A DNA stretch of 64,000 bases, taken from positions 434,001 through 498,000 of the forward strand of contig CAWHEI010000012.1 of the NCBI GenBank assembly GCA_963828415.1, written 5' to 3'. This stretch comes from Sva-07 sp963828415. Lineage in GTDB: Bacteria; Actinomycetota; Acidimicrobiia; Acidimicrobiales; Ilumatobacteraceae. This document shows, piece by piece, positions 1 to 8,757 of this stretch (position 1 is the stretch's first letter; the number at the start of each line of letters is the position of its first letter). The notes under the pieces are model-generated. The model was not told where the DNA came from. It did no database searches and worked only from the letters and a program-made list of their open reading frames with translations. The translations under genes and the position numbers were made by a program.

Positions 1-1026
1 CGGCTGCAGCATCAAGATGTTGCCGATCGTTGCTCCGAAGAGCACGATCGCGGCGAACAGCAGCCACGTCTGCATCGCGAATCCGATCACCACCAGCGCG
101 GTCGCCTGCGCCACGACGAGGCCGACCGCGAGTCGCATCATCGGCACCCGCTGCACGACGCGACCACCGATCAATCGAGACACCACCGAGGTCGCAGCGA
201 TGGCGGTGAGCGCGAACTGTGCTGTGCGTTCGTCGGTACGGTCCTCGACGAGCTTGACCAGCTGTTGGATCCCACCGACCTGGGCTCCGAGCGCCAGCAG
301 GAATCCGATGGTGACAGCGATGAAGAACCGGGTGTGGATCGCCTCGCCAAAGGGCGTGCCCGTCGGCGCGGGTGGGATCTCGCCGGCCTCACGTCGGATG
401 CCATCAGGCGCCCAGCCCTCGGCCTCCGGGTCCCCACGAACGAGAAACCAGGCCACCGGGACGATGCCGACCACGAACAGCGCGCCGAGCCACGGCGTTC
501 CGGCCGCCAGGCCCTTGCTGTCGAGCAGTTGTTTGGCGAACGGGGTGATCACGATGCCGCCAACGGACAGCCCCGTCGACGCCACCGACAACGCAACCGA
601 CCGTTTGACGTGGAACCACCGCGTGACCACCGTGGTCGCCGGCACGAGTCCGGCGGCCGCCCAACCCGCCGCGAACACGGCGTACACGACGAAGAGCTGC
701 CACTGCTGCTCGACCTGGCCGAGCACGGCCAGCGCCGCGCCGCCCACCAACCCGCCGCCGACGATCACGATCCGCACGTCGATTCGCGCGATCCATCGTG
801 CGACCCAGACACCGACGACACCGCCGACCACGAAGAACACCGTGGTCGCGAGTGAGATCGTGCTCAGCGGCCAATCACGTTCCTTGCTGAACGCGTTGAG
901 ATACACCGCCAATCCGTAGAAGCCGAGGCCCGACGACACGGTGAGCACCGTGAAGCACCCGGTGACGACCCACCACCCCGGGAACTTGCCGTGCTCGACC
1001 GACGGCGCGTCGAGAGCGTGCGTCAC
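1..1026 (-). CDS. MFS transporter (3' end cut by window edge)
   Basis: An open frame runs for 342 codons from a GTG at 1026 to the left edge with no stop. The protein starts VTHALDAPSVEHGKFPGWWV and continues as hydrophobic membrane segments separated by short basic loops, including a VWVARW-type loop after the second helix and a longer central loop. The PGWW N-terminus resembles the monocarboxylate/oxalate-formate (OFA) branch of the major facilitator superfamily, so an organic-acid or drug/H+ carrier of the inner membrane is likely. The substrate cannot be read from the sequence. The GTG was chosen because the stop of the upstream gene lies 25 bp away in the same frame and leaves no earlier start. 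It probably forms a short operon with the small gene ending at 1051. Confidence 0.85.
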   Translation of the reverse strand, partial: MTHALDAPSVEHGKFPGWWVVTGCFTVLTVSSGLGFYGLAVYLNAFSKERDWPLSTISLATTVFFVVGGVVGVWVARWIARIDVRIVIVGGGLVGGAALAVLGQVEQQWQLFVVYAVFAAGWAAAGLVPATTVVTRWFHVKRSVALSVASTGLSVGGIVITPFAKQLLDSKGLAAGTPWLGALFVVGIVPVAWFLVRGDPEAEGWAPDGIRREAGEIPPAPTGTPFGEAIHTRFFIAVTIGFLLALGAQVGGIQQLVKLVEDRTDERTAQFALTAIAATSVVSRLIGGRVVQRVPMMRLAVGLVVAQATALVVIGFAMQTWLLFAAIVLFGATIGNILMLQP

Positions 1027-1050
1027 GTCGGACTCGGCACCGTGGGACGA

Positions 1051-1401
1051 TCAGCGCTTGCGTTTGAAGATGCGCTTGAAGAAGCCGGCGTCGGCCGCTG
1101 CCTGCTCCGCCTCGACCTCGGCGCGCACCGTGGCGCCGACCGCATTCAAGATGTCCTCGGCCTCGTCGAGTACCGCTGCCGCGCTGCCGTCGTCGAGACC
1201 CTGCGGCTCCGGTGGTGTCGGTGGCACGATCAGACTGCCATGAGTCCACGCCACATCGGCGAGGCGACGCTCGTACTTCGGGCAGTTCTCCGGGCAGCGC
1301 CATGGCGCTTCGGGTGCGAGATCGAGGTTGCACTTCCTCACCGTGTCACCGTTGGGGTAGGTGCGGCTCTCGAAGTTCTTGCACTCCGTCTTCATCGGCA
1401 T
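1051..1401 (-). CDS. Small conserved protein with paired cysteines, function unknown
   Basis: A 116-residue soluble protein starting MPMKTECKNFESR, with an alternative ATG two codons in. The N-terminal half holds four cysteines: one near residue 7, one near 24, and a RCPENCPKYERR pair near 38-42. This suggests a small zinc or Fe-S knuckle. The middle is acidic and rich in proline and alanine, and the C-terminus ends in the basic tail FFKRIFKRKR. I do not recognise a named family. It lies directly upstream of the MFS gene on the same strand. The 198 bp on its other side, up to the divergent gene at 1600, holds no further gene and presumably both promoters. Confidence 0.7.
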   Translation of the reverse strand: MPMKTECKNFESRTYPNGDTVRKCNLDLAPEAPWRCPENCPKYERRLADVAWTHGSLIVPPTPPEPQGLDDGSAAAVLDEAEDILNAVGATVRAEVEAEQAAADAGFFKRIFKRKR

Positions 1402-1599
1402 CACACGGATTCTACGACGCAGACGCCATCGGAGCCTGCCGTGAACGAGTTTCGAATTGGTGGCGCACGGAAAAGAATCGTGCCCGCCTTCACACGAGCC
1501 ACCTCGAATGTTACATTTCCATGACGACGAGCCGACCGGACGTCGGATCGTCGCTCGCAACTCCCAACCGTGAATCCCGCCATCACCAGGAGCACCACC

Positions 1600-2644
1600 A
1601 TGACCGACACCATCGACACCCCAGAAACCACCAACACCGCTGACCTTCCCGCCAGTGATCGACGCGCCCTGCTGCGCAAGATCGCCATCGGCGGTGCCGG
1701 CGCCGCCGCCGGCGCCGTGCTGCTGAACAACGGCCGCGTATCGGCCGCGGACGGAGATCCGGTCAACGCAGGCGAGACCGTCGAGTCGACCCTTCCGACC
1801 ATCATCGATTTCACTCCGACGGCGACCCCGACAACTGGCCCGAGCACGTTCAGCGCCGGGGAGTTACGAGTTCGGCGCGCCGGCCGCCTCGCCGTTCCCG
1901 GCCCGGCGTTGGCGGCTACGGCGACTCGTCGATGCCGCCAACGGACTCCACGGCTCGACGACCGCCGCGGCCGGTTTCGGCGTCGTGGCCGCAAACCTCG
2001 CACCGGCCGCCGGTGCAGCCACCGACCCAGTGCCGACCGGTCTTGCCGTCGCCTCACTCGGCGGTGCACAGATGCGGTTCGTCCCCCTCGACGGCGCAGT
2101 CGTCGGCCCGACACCGGGCAAGCACGTCGCTGGTGAGCTGTACGTCGACAAGGACGGGACGTTGTGGTTCACCGTGCCGGTGCCCCCGCCCGCTGCTGCC
2201 GGAACGGTGCGCTTCGTCAAGCTGGCAGGGACGCCGACATCCGGTTCGTTCCACGCCATCGACCCGCAACGCGCCTACGACTCACGGCAGCCGAACTACG
2301 CCGTCAAGGGCGTGCTGGCCCCGAACACGAACCGCGTGATCAGTGTCGCCGACGGCCACAGCGCTAACGGCACGGTCACGTTGGCCAACGCGGTTCCCGC
2401 TGGGGCGACCGCCGTCCAGATCAACCTGACGGCGGCCAACATGACCGGCCCGAACTTCCTGTCGGTCACCGCCGGCGACAAGACGACGACAACGACGTCG
2501 TTGGTCAACTGGGGTCCTGGCGCCATCCAGATCGCCAACTCGATCACCGTGCCCCTCGACGCAACACGCCAGATCAAGGTGTTCTGCGGCGACCAGGCCG
2601 GCAGCACCGAATTCATCGTCGACGTCTTCGGCTACTACCTCTGA
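1600..2644 (+). pseudogene. Tat-exported surface protein with LDTR-type beta domain (three frameshifts)
   Basis: The start is ATG 1600 behind CAGGAG. The N-terminus holds a twin-arginine signal (SDRRALLRK followed by IAIGGAGAAAGAVLL), so export through Tat is expected. Three indels break the frame: an extra T near 1864, an extra C near 1902-1904 and a missing G near 1930. Repairing them gives a continuous 347-residue protein. The C-terminal half contains IDPQRAYDSR, VPAGATAVQINLT and FIVDVFGYYL, the same signature as the secreted protein at 62471-63517 (IDPVRILDTR, VPSGATGVLLNVT, LIDVVGYM). That domain recurs in actinobacterial cell-surface proteins of unknown function. The conserved codons on both sides of each break favour sequencing error over true decay. 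Confidence 0.7.
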
Positions 2645-2685
2645 CATCACGTCGTTGAGCGCGCTGCCTCGTTGGGCCGCTCGGG

Positions 2686-2713
2686 AACAGCCGGAGGTTC
2701 GCCTCCGGCTGTT
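2686..2713. terminator. Bidirectional terminator hairpin
   Basis: A perfect 12-bp inverted repeat (AACAGCCGGAGG / CCTCCGGCTGTT) around a TTCG tetraloop lies between the convergent ends of the surface-protein gene (2644) and the ferredoxin gene (2748). A stable GC stem with flanking A and T residues on both strands fits a terminator shared by the two transcripts. Confidence 0.8.
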
Positions 2714-2747
2714 TCGCGTCCGGGGCCCGGCGTCCGGGATCAGCTTG

Positions 2748-3050
2748 TCAGGCAGCGTCGTCGGCGAGGTCGACGAGATCGGGCATGTCGTCGCCCGCAC
2801 CGACACCCACCGCCACGTCGACCTCGATGAAGATGCATTCGCCCGGGCAGAGCTCGGCGGCATGGATGGCGTCGGCGATGTTCCGCTCGCTCACCCAGGC
2901 CAAACTCCCCGATCCACCGGGGTCGTTGAGGACCTCGCCGCCTTCGACGACATAGGCGATGCCGTCCTCGAGCTGCACGAACACGTCGGGGCAGTGATCG
3001 ACGCACAGCCCATCGCCGGTGCACAGGTCCTGGTCGATCCACACGCGCAT
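2748..3050 (-). CDS. Single-cluster ferredoxin
   Basis: A 100-residue protein starting MRVWIDQDLCTGDGLCVDHC. The cysteines (C10-x5-C16-x3-C20-P and a distal ELCPGEC) fit a small ferredoxin carrying one [3Fe-4S] or [4Fe-4S] cluster, the type that feeds electrons to cytochromes P450 and related oxygenases in actinomycetes. The insert between the cysteine groups and the acidic tail (VDVAVGVGAGDDMPDLVD) are typical of the group. ATG 3050 was chosen because the homology starts there; longer readings only add low-complexity residues. It is divergent from the oligopeptidase gene, with 42 bp between the two starts. No P450 gene is nearby, so its partner is unknown. Confidence 0.9.
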   Translation of the reverse strand: MRVWIDQDLCTGDGLCVDHCPDVFVQLEDGIAYVVEGGEVLNDPGGSGSLAWVSERNIADAIHAAELCPGECIFIEVDVAVGVGAGDDMPDLVDLADDAA

Positions 3051-3092
3051 GGTGGACGAACCGTACCGCTGGCTGTCTACATTGGCTCGACC

Positions 3093-5168
3093 GTGAGCGA
3101 ACAAGCCGATCAGACATCCGACACACCACCGAGCGACGGCGCCGCCCCACGCGCACCGCGCCGCGACCACACATGGCACCGCCCGACCGGGGATGTCGAC
3201 GACCCGTACGCATGGATGCGCGACGTCGACGACCCCGAGCTGCTCGACTACCTGCGCGCCGAGAACGGCGCCGCCGAGCGCTTCTTCGCGCCGCATGCCG
3301 ACACGATCGAGACGTTGTTCGGCGAAATTCGATCACGTGTCCAGGAGACCGACATGTCGACGCCGGTCGAGTTCGGCCCCTGGTGGTACGTCACCTCCAC
3401 GACCGAGGGCATGAACTATCCGGTCCATCATCGAGGCCCGAGCGCCGAGCGCGCCACCGACACGGTCCTGCTCGACGAGAACGTCGAAGCGGAGGGTCAC
3501 GAGTTCTTCGAGCTCGGCGCGTTCGACGTGTCGATGGACCACGGCATCGTGGCGTGGTCGATGGACATCGCAGGCGACGAGCACTACACGCTGAGATTCC
3601 GCAACCTGACGACCGGCGCCGATCTTGCCGACACCATCGACGACACCTCCAACGCCGGCATCGCCTGGTCGCGCGACGGCCAATGGGTGTTCTACGTGAC
3701 CCCCGACGAGCAGGAGCGCCCGGCGACGGTGTGGCGGCACCGACTCGGAACAGCGCGCGCCGAGGACGTCTGCGTGTTCGACGAGACCGACGAACGGTTC
3801 TACGTCGGCATCGGCTCGACCAGGTCCGAAGCCTGGATCGTCATCCACTCGGCCAGTCGCACCAGTGCCGACGCTCGGCTGATCTCCACCGATCGGCCGA
3901 CAGACGACCCCGCCGTGGTGATGGCGAGGCGCGACGACGTCGAGTACGGCATCGACCACTGGGGCGACTCGTTCGTGATGCACACCAACGACGACGCTGT
4001 CGACTTCCGCCTGCTCGTCGCCGACGCCGACGCCGACATCCACGACCTCGCAGCATGGACCGAGCTCGTGGCACACCAGCCGGGTCGACGCATCCTGGGC
4101 GCCGATGCGTTCGAGGGCCACCTCGTGATCCACGAGTGGGTCGACGCGCAGCCGCGTTTGCGGCTGCTGTTCCGCGACCGTACCGAGCGTGTGATCGACC
4201 TCGGCTCCGAGCCTCACGATGTGGAGCCGACCGCCAATCCGCAGTGGACGACCGATGTCGTGCGGTACACCGTGCAGTCGCTGACGACGCCGACGTCGCT
4301 GTACGACGAGCACGTCGCGAGCGGCCAACGCACGCTGCTGCGCCGGATTCCCACGCCGAACGTCGACCTCGATGCGTACACCGCCGAGCGGGTCTGGGCG
4401 ACCGCCCAGGATGGCACGCAGGTCCCGGTCGACATCGTGCGACGTACCGATACCGCGCTCGACGGCACGGCACCAGGCGTGCTCTACGGCTACGGCGCAT
4501 ACGAAGCGTCGTTGCCGCCGTGGTTCTCGGTGGCGCGACTGTCGCTGCTCGATCGCGGCTACGTGTGGGCACTCGCTCATCCGCGTGGTGGCGGCGAGCT
4601 GGGACGCAACTGGTATCTCGACGGCAAGCTGCTCGCGAAGCCGAACACCTTCGGCGACACGATCGCCAGCGCCGAGCATCTCATCGCAACGGGCGTGGTC
4701 GACCCCGACCGGTTGGCGATCCGGGGTGGGTCGGCGGGTGGGCTGCTCGTTGCCGCGTGCATGACACAGCGGCCCGATCTGTTCGCAAGCGTCGTGGCCG
4801 AGGTGCCGTTCGTCGACGTCGTGAGCACGATGAGCGATCCGACACTGCCGCTGACGGTGACCGAATGGGAGGAATGGGGCGACCCGCGAACCGAGCCCTA
4901 CGCGTCGTGCATGCTCGCCTATTCGCCGTACGACAACACCGTTGCCGCCGACTACCCCGCCGTGTACGCCACCGCGGGTCTGAACGACCCTCGCGTCAGC
5001 GTGCACGAGCCCGCCAAGTGGGTCGCCCGGCTGCGCGACGTGTCGACGGGATCGGCGCCGATCGTGTTGCGGACCGAACTCGTCGCCGGCCACGGCGGAC
5101 CGACCGGCCGCTACGAAGCTTGGCGCGACGAAGCCCGCACACTCGCCTTCATCCTCGCCACCACCTGA
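3093..5168 (+). CDS. ptrB: Oligopeptidase B (S9A prolyl oligopeptidase family)
   Basis: A 691-residue cytoplasmic serine peptidase. An N-terminal beta-propeller (about 1-410) starts with the DDPYAWMRDVDDPELLDYL signature of the family. The C-terminal alpha/beta hydrolase holds GGSAGGLL with the catalytic Ser547, Asp632 in the LNDPRVSV stretch and His667 in AGHGG. It is expected to cut short peptides, typically after basic residues, although prolyl specificity cannot be excluded by eye. The length matches the family (about 690). The start is a GTG at 3093 (VSEQADQTSD). A TTG far upstream would add unrelated residues antisense to the ferredoxin gene. The 3' end runs into a repeat array. Confidence 0.92.
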   Translation: MSEQADQTSDTPPSDGAAPRAPRRDHTWHRPTGDVDDPYAWMRDVDDPELLDYLRAENGAAERFFAPHADTIETLFGEIRSRVQETDMSTPVEFGPWWYVTSTTEGMNYPVHHRGPSAERATDTVLLDENVEAEGHEFFELGAFDVSMDHGIVAWSMDIAGDEHYTLRFRNLTTGADLADTIDDTSNAGIAWSRDGQWVFYVTPDEQERPATVWRHRLGTARAEDVCVFDETDERFYVGIGSTRSEAWIVIHSASRTSADARLISTDRPTDDPAVVMARRDDVEYGIDHWGDSFVMHTNDDAVDFRLLVADADADIHDLAAWTELVAHQPGRRILGADAFEGHLVIHEWVDAQPRLRLLFRDRTERVIDLGSEPHDVEPTANPQWTTDVVRYTVQSLTTPTSLYDEHVASGQRTLLRRIPTPNVDLDAYTAERVWATAQDGTQVPVDIVRRTDTALDGTAPGVLYGYGAYEASLPPWFSVARLSLLDRGYVWALAHPRGGGELGRNWYLDGKLLAKPNTFGDTIASAEHLIATGVVDPDRLAIRGGSAGGLLVAACMTQRPDLFASVVAEVPFVDVVSTMSDPTLPLTVTEWEEWGDPRTEPYASCMLAYSPYDNTVAADYPAVYATAGLNDPRVSVHEPAKWVARLRDVSTGSAPIVLRTELVAGHGGPTGRYEAWRDEARTLAFILATT

Positions 5169-5170
5169 CC

Positions 5171-5348
5171 CGATCGCCCCGCGATGAGCGAGACGACCGG
5201 ATACGGCGGTGTCGCTCATCGCAACCGACCCCGATCGCCCCGCGATGAGCGAGACGACCGGATACGGCGGTTTCGCTCATCGCAACCGACCCCGATCGCC
5301 CCGCGATGAGCGAGACGACCGCATACGGCGGTTTCGCTCATCGCAACG
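5171..5348. repeat. 61-bp hairpin repeat array A (3 copies)
   Basis: Three copies of a roughly 42-nt dyad (GCGATGAGCGA ... TCGCTCATCGC enclosing a GACCGGATACGGCGG core) start at 5181, 5242 and 5303, exactly 61 bp apart. The linkers are nearly identical (CAACCGACCCCGATCGCCC type). The array fills the gap between the convergent oligopeptidase gene and the MauE/DoxX gene. The same core recurs in arrays at 45829 and 51702. No protein-coding role is evident: small frames that start inside the copies shift by one base per unit. Confidence 0.9.
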
Positions 5349-5365
5349 GGCATCAGCGACGCGGC

Positions 5366-5746
5366 TCAGGCGACGAGTGCGGCGACGGCGAGCGCCATGA
5401 ACGCGACGTTGCGCACCACGTGGCCGCGACCCAACGGTTTGGTCGAGAGGGTGCCGAAGCAGGCGCACGGCGGGTGCTGACCCTGGACGAGTCGGCGCGC
5501 GATCAGGGCGGTGAAGAGCACCAGCACCACCAGTGCCGTCGCGGCAGCCAGCACGGGCACCACCTGCATCACCAGCACTGCGCCGAGCACGATCTCGAAC
5601 CACGGCAGCACCGGCACGACGAACGACGGTGCGCCGAGACCTCGAGCCTGTTCGGGCCAGGCCGGACCGGCCGCGATCTTGGAAGCGCCCGAGACGAGGA
5701 ACACGAACCCGAGGACGATCGACGCCAGCAGCCCGACGGCGGCCAT
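5366..5746 (-). CDS. MauE/DoxX-family membrane protein
   Basis: A 126-residue protein with four predicted membrane helices and a CACFG motif near residue 95 (HPPCACFGTLS), as in the MauE/DoxX family. MauE proteins support periplasmic disulfide or quinone-linked redox chemistry; the exact substrate here is unknown. The start is ATG 5746, four bases after the stop of the upstream MBL-fold gene. An earlier start at 5791 would overlap that gene by about 40 bp, so it is less likely. The two genes probably share a transcript. The transcript end lies at the 61-bp repeat array. Confidence 0.8.
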   Translation of the reverse strand: MAAVGLLASIVLGFVFLVSGASKIAAGPAWPEQARGLGAPSFVVPVLPWFEIVLGAVLVMQVVPVLAAATALVVLVLFTALIARRLVQGQHPPCACFGTLSTKPLGRGHVVRNVAFMALAVAALVA

Positions 5747-5750
5747 CGCG

Positions 5751-6587
5751 TCAGATGACGACGGACGTGCGCTCGCGAGCAGCGAACGCATCGACGCCGA
5801 GCTTTGCGGCGCACTCGATCACCGGTGCGAGGATTTCGTCGAGTTGATCGTCGTCGTGCGCGGGATCGTGGTGGAACAACGCGAGACGCTTCACGCCTGC
5901 CTTGCCGGCCAACCACACGGCGTACTCGGGCGTGCAATGACCCCAGTCGCGCTTGCCCTCGAACTCCTCGGGCGTGTACTGCGCGTCGTGGATCAGCAGG
6001 TCGGCGCCGTTGCACAGATCGAACACGCCGGGCCATGCCGAATGGGATCCGTCGGTCGGCATCTGGTGATCGCTCATGTACACCACCGACCGCCCGTGCC
6101 ACTCGACTCGGTAGCCAACCGTGTGACCGACATGGGGAATCAATCGGGTCATCACGCGCACGTCGTCGCCGATCATGAACTCTTCGTCGCCCACCTCGTG
6201 GATGTCGACCATCCCGGGGAACATCGAGAAGTGGATGGGGAACAGTGGCGGCTTGATCGTGTCAGCGAACACGTCGGCGACGGTGATGTCGCCAGGTTGA
6301 TTGGGCGCGTACAGCGTGACATTCGAGCCGGGACGCAGGAACGGTTTGAAGAACGGCAGTCCCTGGATGTGATCCCAGTGCAGATGACTCAGCAGGCATG
6401 TGCCGCGGAACGGTTCATCGACCGGTTGGGTGAGTCCGAAGTAACGAAGCCCAGTGCCGAGGTCGAACAGGATCGGGTCGTGATCTGGGACGTGGAGCGA
6501 CACACAGGAGGTGTTGCCGCCGTACCGGGCGATCTCGTCACCGTGGCATGGGGTCGAACCGCGGACGCCATGAAACGTGATCGCCAT
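5751..6587 (-). CDS. MBL-fold metallo-hydrolase
   Basis: A 278-residue protein with the metallo-beta-lactamase fold: an N-terminal HGVRGSTPC strand, the metal motif HLHWDH (H-x-H-x-D-H), then SDHQMP and HDAQYTPEE, and a C-terminal LFHHDP. The sequence resembles the ribonuclease Z/phosphodiesterase-like branch that often has an RGSTP N-terminus, so hydrolysis of a phosphodiester, possibly a cyclic nucleotide, is plausible but not proven. ATG 6587 (MAITFHGVRG) was chosen because the domain starts there. An upstream in-frame start would add about 40 residues without conserved features. It is divergent from the gene at 6756, with 168 bp between them holding both promoters. Confidence 0.85.
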   Translation of the reverse strand: MAITFHGVRGSTPCHGDEIARYGGNTSCVSLHVPDHDPILFDLGTGLRYFGLTQPVDEPFRGTCLLSHLHWDHIQGLPFFKPFLRPGSNVTLYAPNQPGDITVADVFADTIKPPLFPIHFSMFPGMVDIHEVGDEEFMIGDDVRVMTRLIPHVGHTVGYRVEWHGRSVVYMSDHQMPTDGSHSAWPGVFDLCNGADLLIHDAQYTPEEFEGKRDWGHCTPEYAVWLAGKAGVKRLALFHHDPAHDDDQLDEILAPVIECAAKLGVDAFAARERTSVVI

Positions 6588-6755
6588 GCCGTCCGCCGCG
6601 GCACCTGTGCTCTGTGAACCCCCGATGAACGCACGATAGATCGTTTTCCGGATCGTGACGCAACCCCAGCGACGTGACGTTCGTCGCCACGGCGCTCCAT
6701 CACACATCGATCACCGACTGATCGCCGACCGGCGGGCGATTGCTACCGTCGCACC

Positions 6756-8207
6756 ATGGCCACCTCGACCACCGCACCCGCACTCCCCGACGGCATCGTG
6801 GTGGTCGTCAAGGAGGAGTGCGCGACGTGCCACTCCGTGACATCGGTACTTCGCGACCTGGCCGACGCAACGCAGCTCACCGTGTACACCCAGGACGATC
6901 CCCGGTTCCCCGAGACACCCGCGCCGATCCACGATGCGGACCTCGCCGTCAGCTGGCATCACAACATCGAGACGGTGCCCACCGTGATTCGCGTCGTCGG
7001 CGGCGTCGAGGTCGAGCGCACCGTTGGGTGGCACCGCGACGAATGGGTACGGGTGACCGGCATCGAAGGGCTCGGTCAGGACCTGCCGGCCATGCGACCC
7101 GGCTGCGGGTCGATGAGCGTCGATCCGGACCTCGTCGACGAACTGAACGTGCGCTTCGGTGCGTCGACGCTCGCGTCTCGACGCATCGACGTCGCGGACG
7201 CGGAGGACGAGATGGAGATGATGTTCACGCGCGGCTGGACCGACGGTCTCCCGGTGGTTCCGCCGACCGAGGCTCGGGTGATGCGGATGCTCACCGGCAC
7301 GACTCGGGCTCCGTCCGACATCGTCGCCACGGTGCCACCCGATCTGGTCGACGTCACCGTCGAGAAGGTGGCTGTCGCCGCCGTGATGGCGGGTTGCCTC
7401 CCCGAGTACCTGCCGTGGGTGCTGACGGCGGTCGAAGCGGCCTGCACGAACGAGTTCAACATGCATGGCCTGCTGGCCACCACCATGCCGGTCGGCCCCG
7501 TGATCGTGTGCAGCGGACCCGGCACTCGGGCGATCGGGATGAACTCCGGCGGCAACGCGCTCGGCCAGGGCAATCGCGCCAACTCGACGATCGGTCGAGC
7601 GTTGCAACTCGTGGTGCGCAATGTCGGCGGTGGGCGACCGGGCGAGGTCGACCGCGCCACCCACGGCAGCCCGGGCAAGATCGGGTTCTGCTTCGCGGAG
7701 AACGACGTCGAGTCGCCCTACGGCACGCTCGCCGTCGAGCACGGAATCGACCCGGGCGTCGATGCATTGACGTTGTTCGCCGGCGAAGGCACTCGGTGCG
7801 TCGTCGACCAGCTGTCACACGAGCCCGATTCGCTCGCCCGGTCGCTCGCCGCGAGTCTGCAGGCGATGCATCATCCGAAGCTTGTGCTGGGCTTCGACGC
7901 AATCCTCGTCATGGGACCCGAGCACGCCCGGGTGTTCGCGGATGCCGGATGGGATCGCCAACAGATCCTCGACGGGATCGCTCAGCACCTGAACCGGCCG
8001 GGCTCGGAACTGGTGCGCGGAGCCGACGGGATGGCCGAAGGCCTGCCGGAAGCGTTCGCCGATGCGCCGTCGCTTCCCAAGTTCCGCTCCGGCGGGCTGA
8101 TGCTCACCTACGCGGGCAATGGCACCGGCCTGTTCTCCGAGATCATCGGCGGGTGGGCGAACGGCGACGTCGGCTCGAAGCCGGTCACACGGGCCGTGAC
8201 ATACTGA
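6756..8207 (+). CDS. Thioredoxin-like domain fused to a UGSC-associated domain
   Basis: A 483-residue protein. Residues about 10-110 form a thioredoxin/glutaredoxin-like domain with a C22-A-T-C25 redox pair and a later TVPTVIRV segment carrying the cis-proline type motif. The rest (about 150-480) is a conserved domain rich in glycine turns (SGGNALGQGNRANSTIGRA, GSPGKIGFCFAEN, YAGNGTGLFSEIIGGW). I know this only as a partner of UGSC-family proteins and cannot assign it a reaction. Five bases separate it from the selenoprotein gene, so the two are almost certainly co-transcribed. The arrangement suggests that the CxxC domain reduces, or takes electrons from, the neighbouring Sec protein. That role is inference. 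Confidence 0.8.
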   Translation: MATSTTAPALPDGIVVVVKEECATCHSVTSVLRDLADATQLTVYTQDDPRFPETPAPIHDADLAVSWHHNIETVPTVIRVVGGVEVERTVGWHRDEWVRVTGIEGLGQDLPAMRPGCGSMSVDPDLVDELNVRFGASTLASRRIDVADAEDEMEMMFTRGWTDGLPVVPPTEARVMRMLTGTTRAPSDIVATVPPDLVDVTVEKVAVAAVMAGCLPEYLPWVLTAVEAACTNEFNMHGLLATTMPVGPVIVCSGPGTRAIGMNSGGNALGQGNRANSTIGRALQLVVRNVGGGRPGEVDRATHGSPGKIGFCFAENDVESPYGTLAVEHGIDPGVDALTLFAGEGTRCVVDQLSHEPDSLARSLAASLQAMHHPKLVLGFDAILVMGPEHARVFADAGWDRQQILDGIAQHLNRPGSELVRGADGMAEGLPEAFADAPSLPKFRSGGLMLTYAGNGTGLFSEIIGGWANGDVGSKPVTRAVTY

Positions 8208-8212
8208 CCGCC

Positions 8213-8740
8213 ATGGCCGCCCGCACGATCCTCGACCCGACCAGCGAGCGCACGGTTGCCGAACGCGAGCGGCTCGCACGCCCGGCCACGCTGTCGGGTC
8301 TCACAGTCGGCCTGCTCGACATCTCCAAGCCGCGCGGTGACGTATTCCTCGATCGCCTCGAGGAACGGCTCGTCGGTGTCGGAGCGAACGTCAAGCGCTA
8401 CAAGAAGCCGACGTTCACGAAGCCGGCGCCCGTCGATCTCCGCCATGAGATCTCGGTCGAGTGTCAGGTCGTGATCGAGGCGCTCGCCGATTGAGGCAGT
8501 TGCACGTCGTGCAGTGTGCACGACATCAGCGATCTCGAACTGCGTGGCATCCCCGGCGTCTTCGTCGCCTCGGAGGGTTTCGTCGATGCTGCCGTGGCGC
8601 AATCGACGTCACTCGGGTTCCCGTCGGTCGCGCGGGTGTTCACCCCGCACCCGATCCAGGACCGCACCGACGACGAAATGATCGCCTACGCCGACGCCGC
8701 CTTCGACCAGATCGTGGCCAGCCTCACATCCGGGACCTGA
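8213..8740 (+). CDS. UGSC-motif selenoprotein (in-frame TGA read as Sec94)
   Basis: The frame from ATG 8213 meets a TGA at 8492-8494 and then stays open, in the same frame, to the stop at 8740. Reading TGA as selenocysteine gives 175 residues with the sequence LAD-U-GSCTSCS. UGSC is the name-giving motif of a known family of prokaryotic (seleno)proteins whose members carry Sec, Cys or Ser at this place. The residues on both sides (VVIEALAD before, LELRGIPGVFVASEGF after) continue the fold without a break. A hairpin suited to a SECIS lies at 8506-8524. A standard caller would report two fragments or a truncated 93-residue protein. Production requires SelA/SelB/SelC/SelD encoded elsewhere. Confidence 0.85.
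8506..8524 (+). promoter_or_regulatory. Candidate bacterial SECIS hairpin
   Basis: A perfect 8-bp stem (GTCGTGCA / TGCACGAC) with a GTG loop begins 12 nt after the TGA at 8492-8494. The first loop G is 20 nt after the last base of the TGA. Bacterial SECIS elements lie inside the coding region, directly after the UGA, and present a G in a small apical loop to SelB. Position, size and loop all fit. Confidence 0.7.
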
Positions 8741-8757
8741 ACCCGGACCTGCCGCGC

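Noticed and set aside
17..919. 300-codon plus-strand frame over the MFS gene
   Set aside because: Its composition (Thr, Ser, Pro, Ala) is that of an antisense shadow; the minus strand gives a clean membrane transporter.
2655..3092. Long N-terminal extension of the oligopeptidase from a TTG at 2655
   Set aside because: The added residues are antisense to the ferredoxin gene and have no family similarity; GTG 3093 matches the normal length.
5181..5400. Small genes starting inside the hairpin repeats (MSETTGYGGFAHRN-type peptides)
   Set aside because: The 61-bp period shifts the frame by one base per unit, so the peptides are not maintained, and no ribosome site precedes them.
8492..8494. TGA as an ordinary stop or sequencing error
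   Set aside because: The UGSC motif, same-frame continuation and SECIS-like hairpin argue for Sec, and the gene shows none of the indels seen in error-rich parts. Sec genes elsewhere still need to be confirmed.
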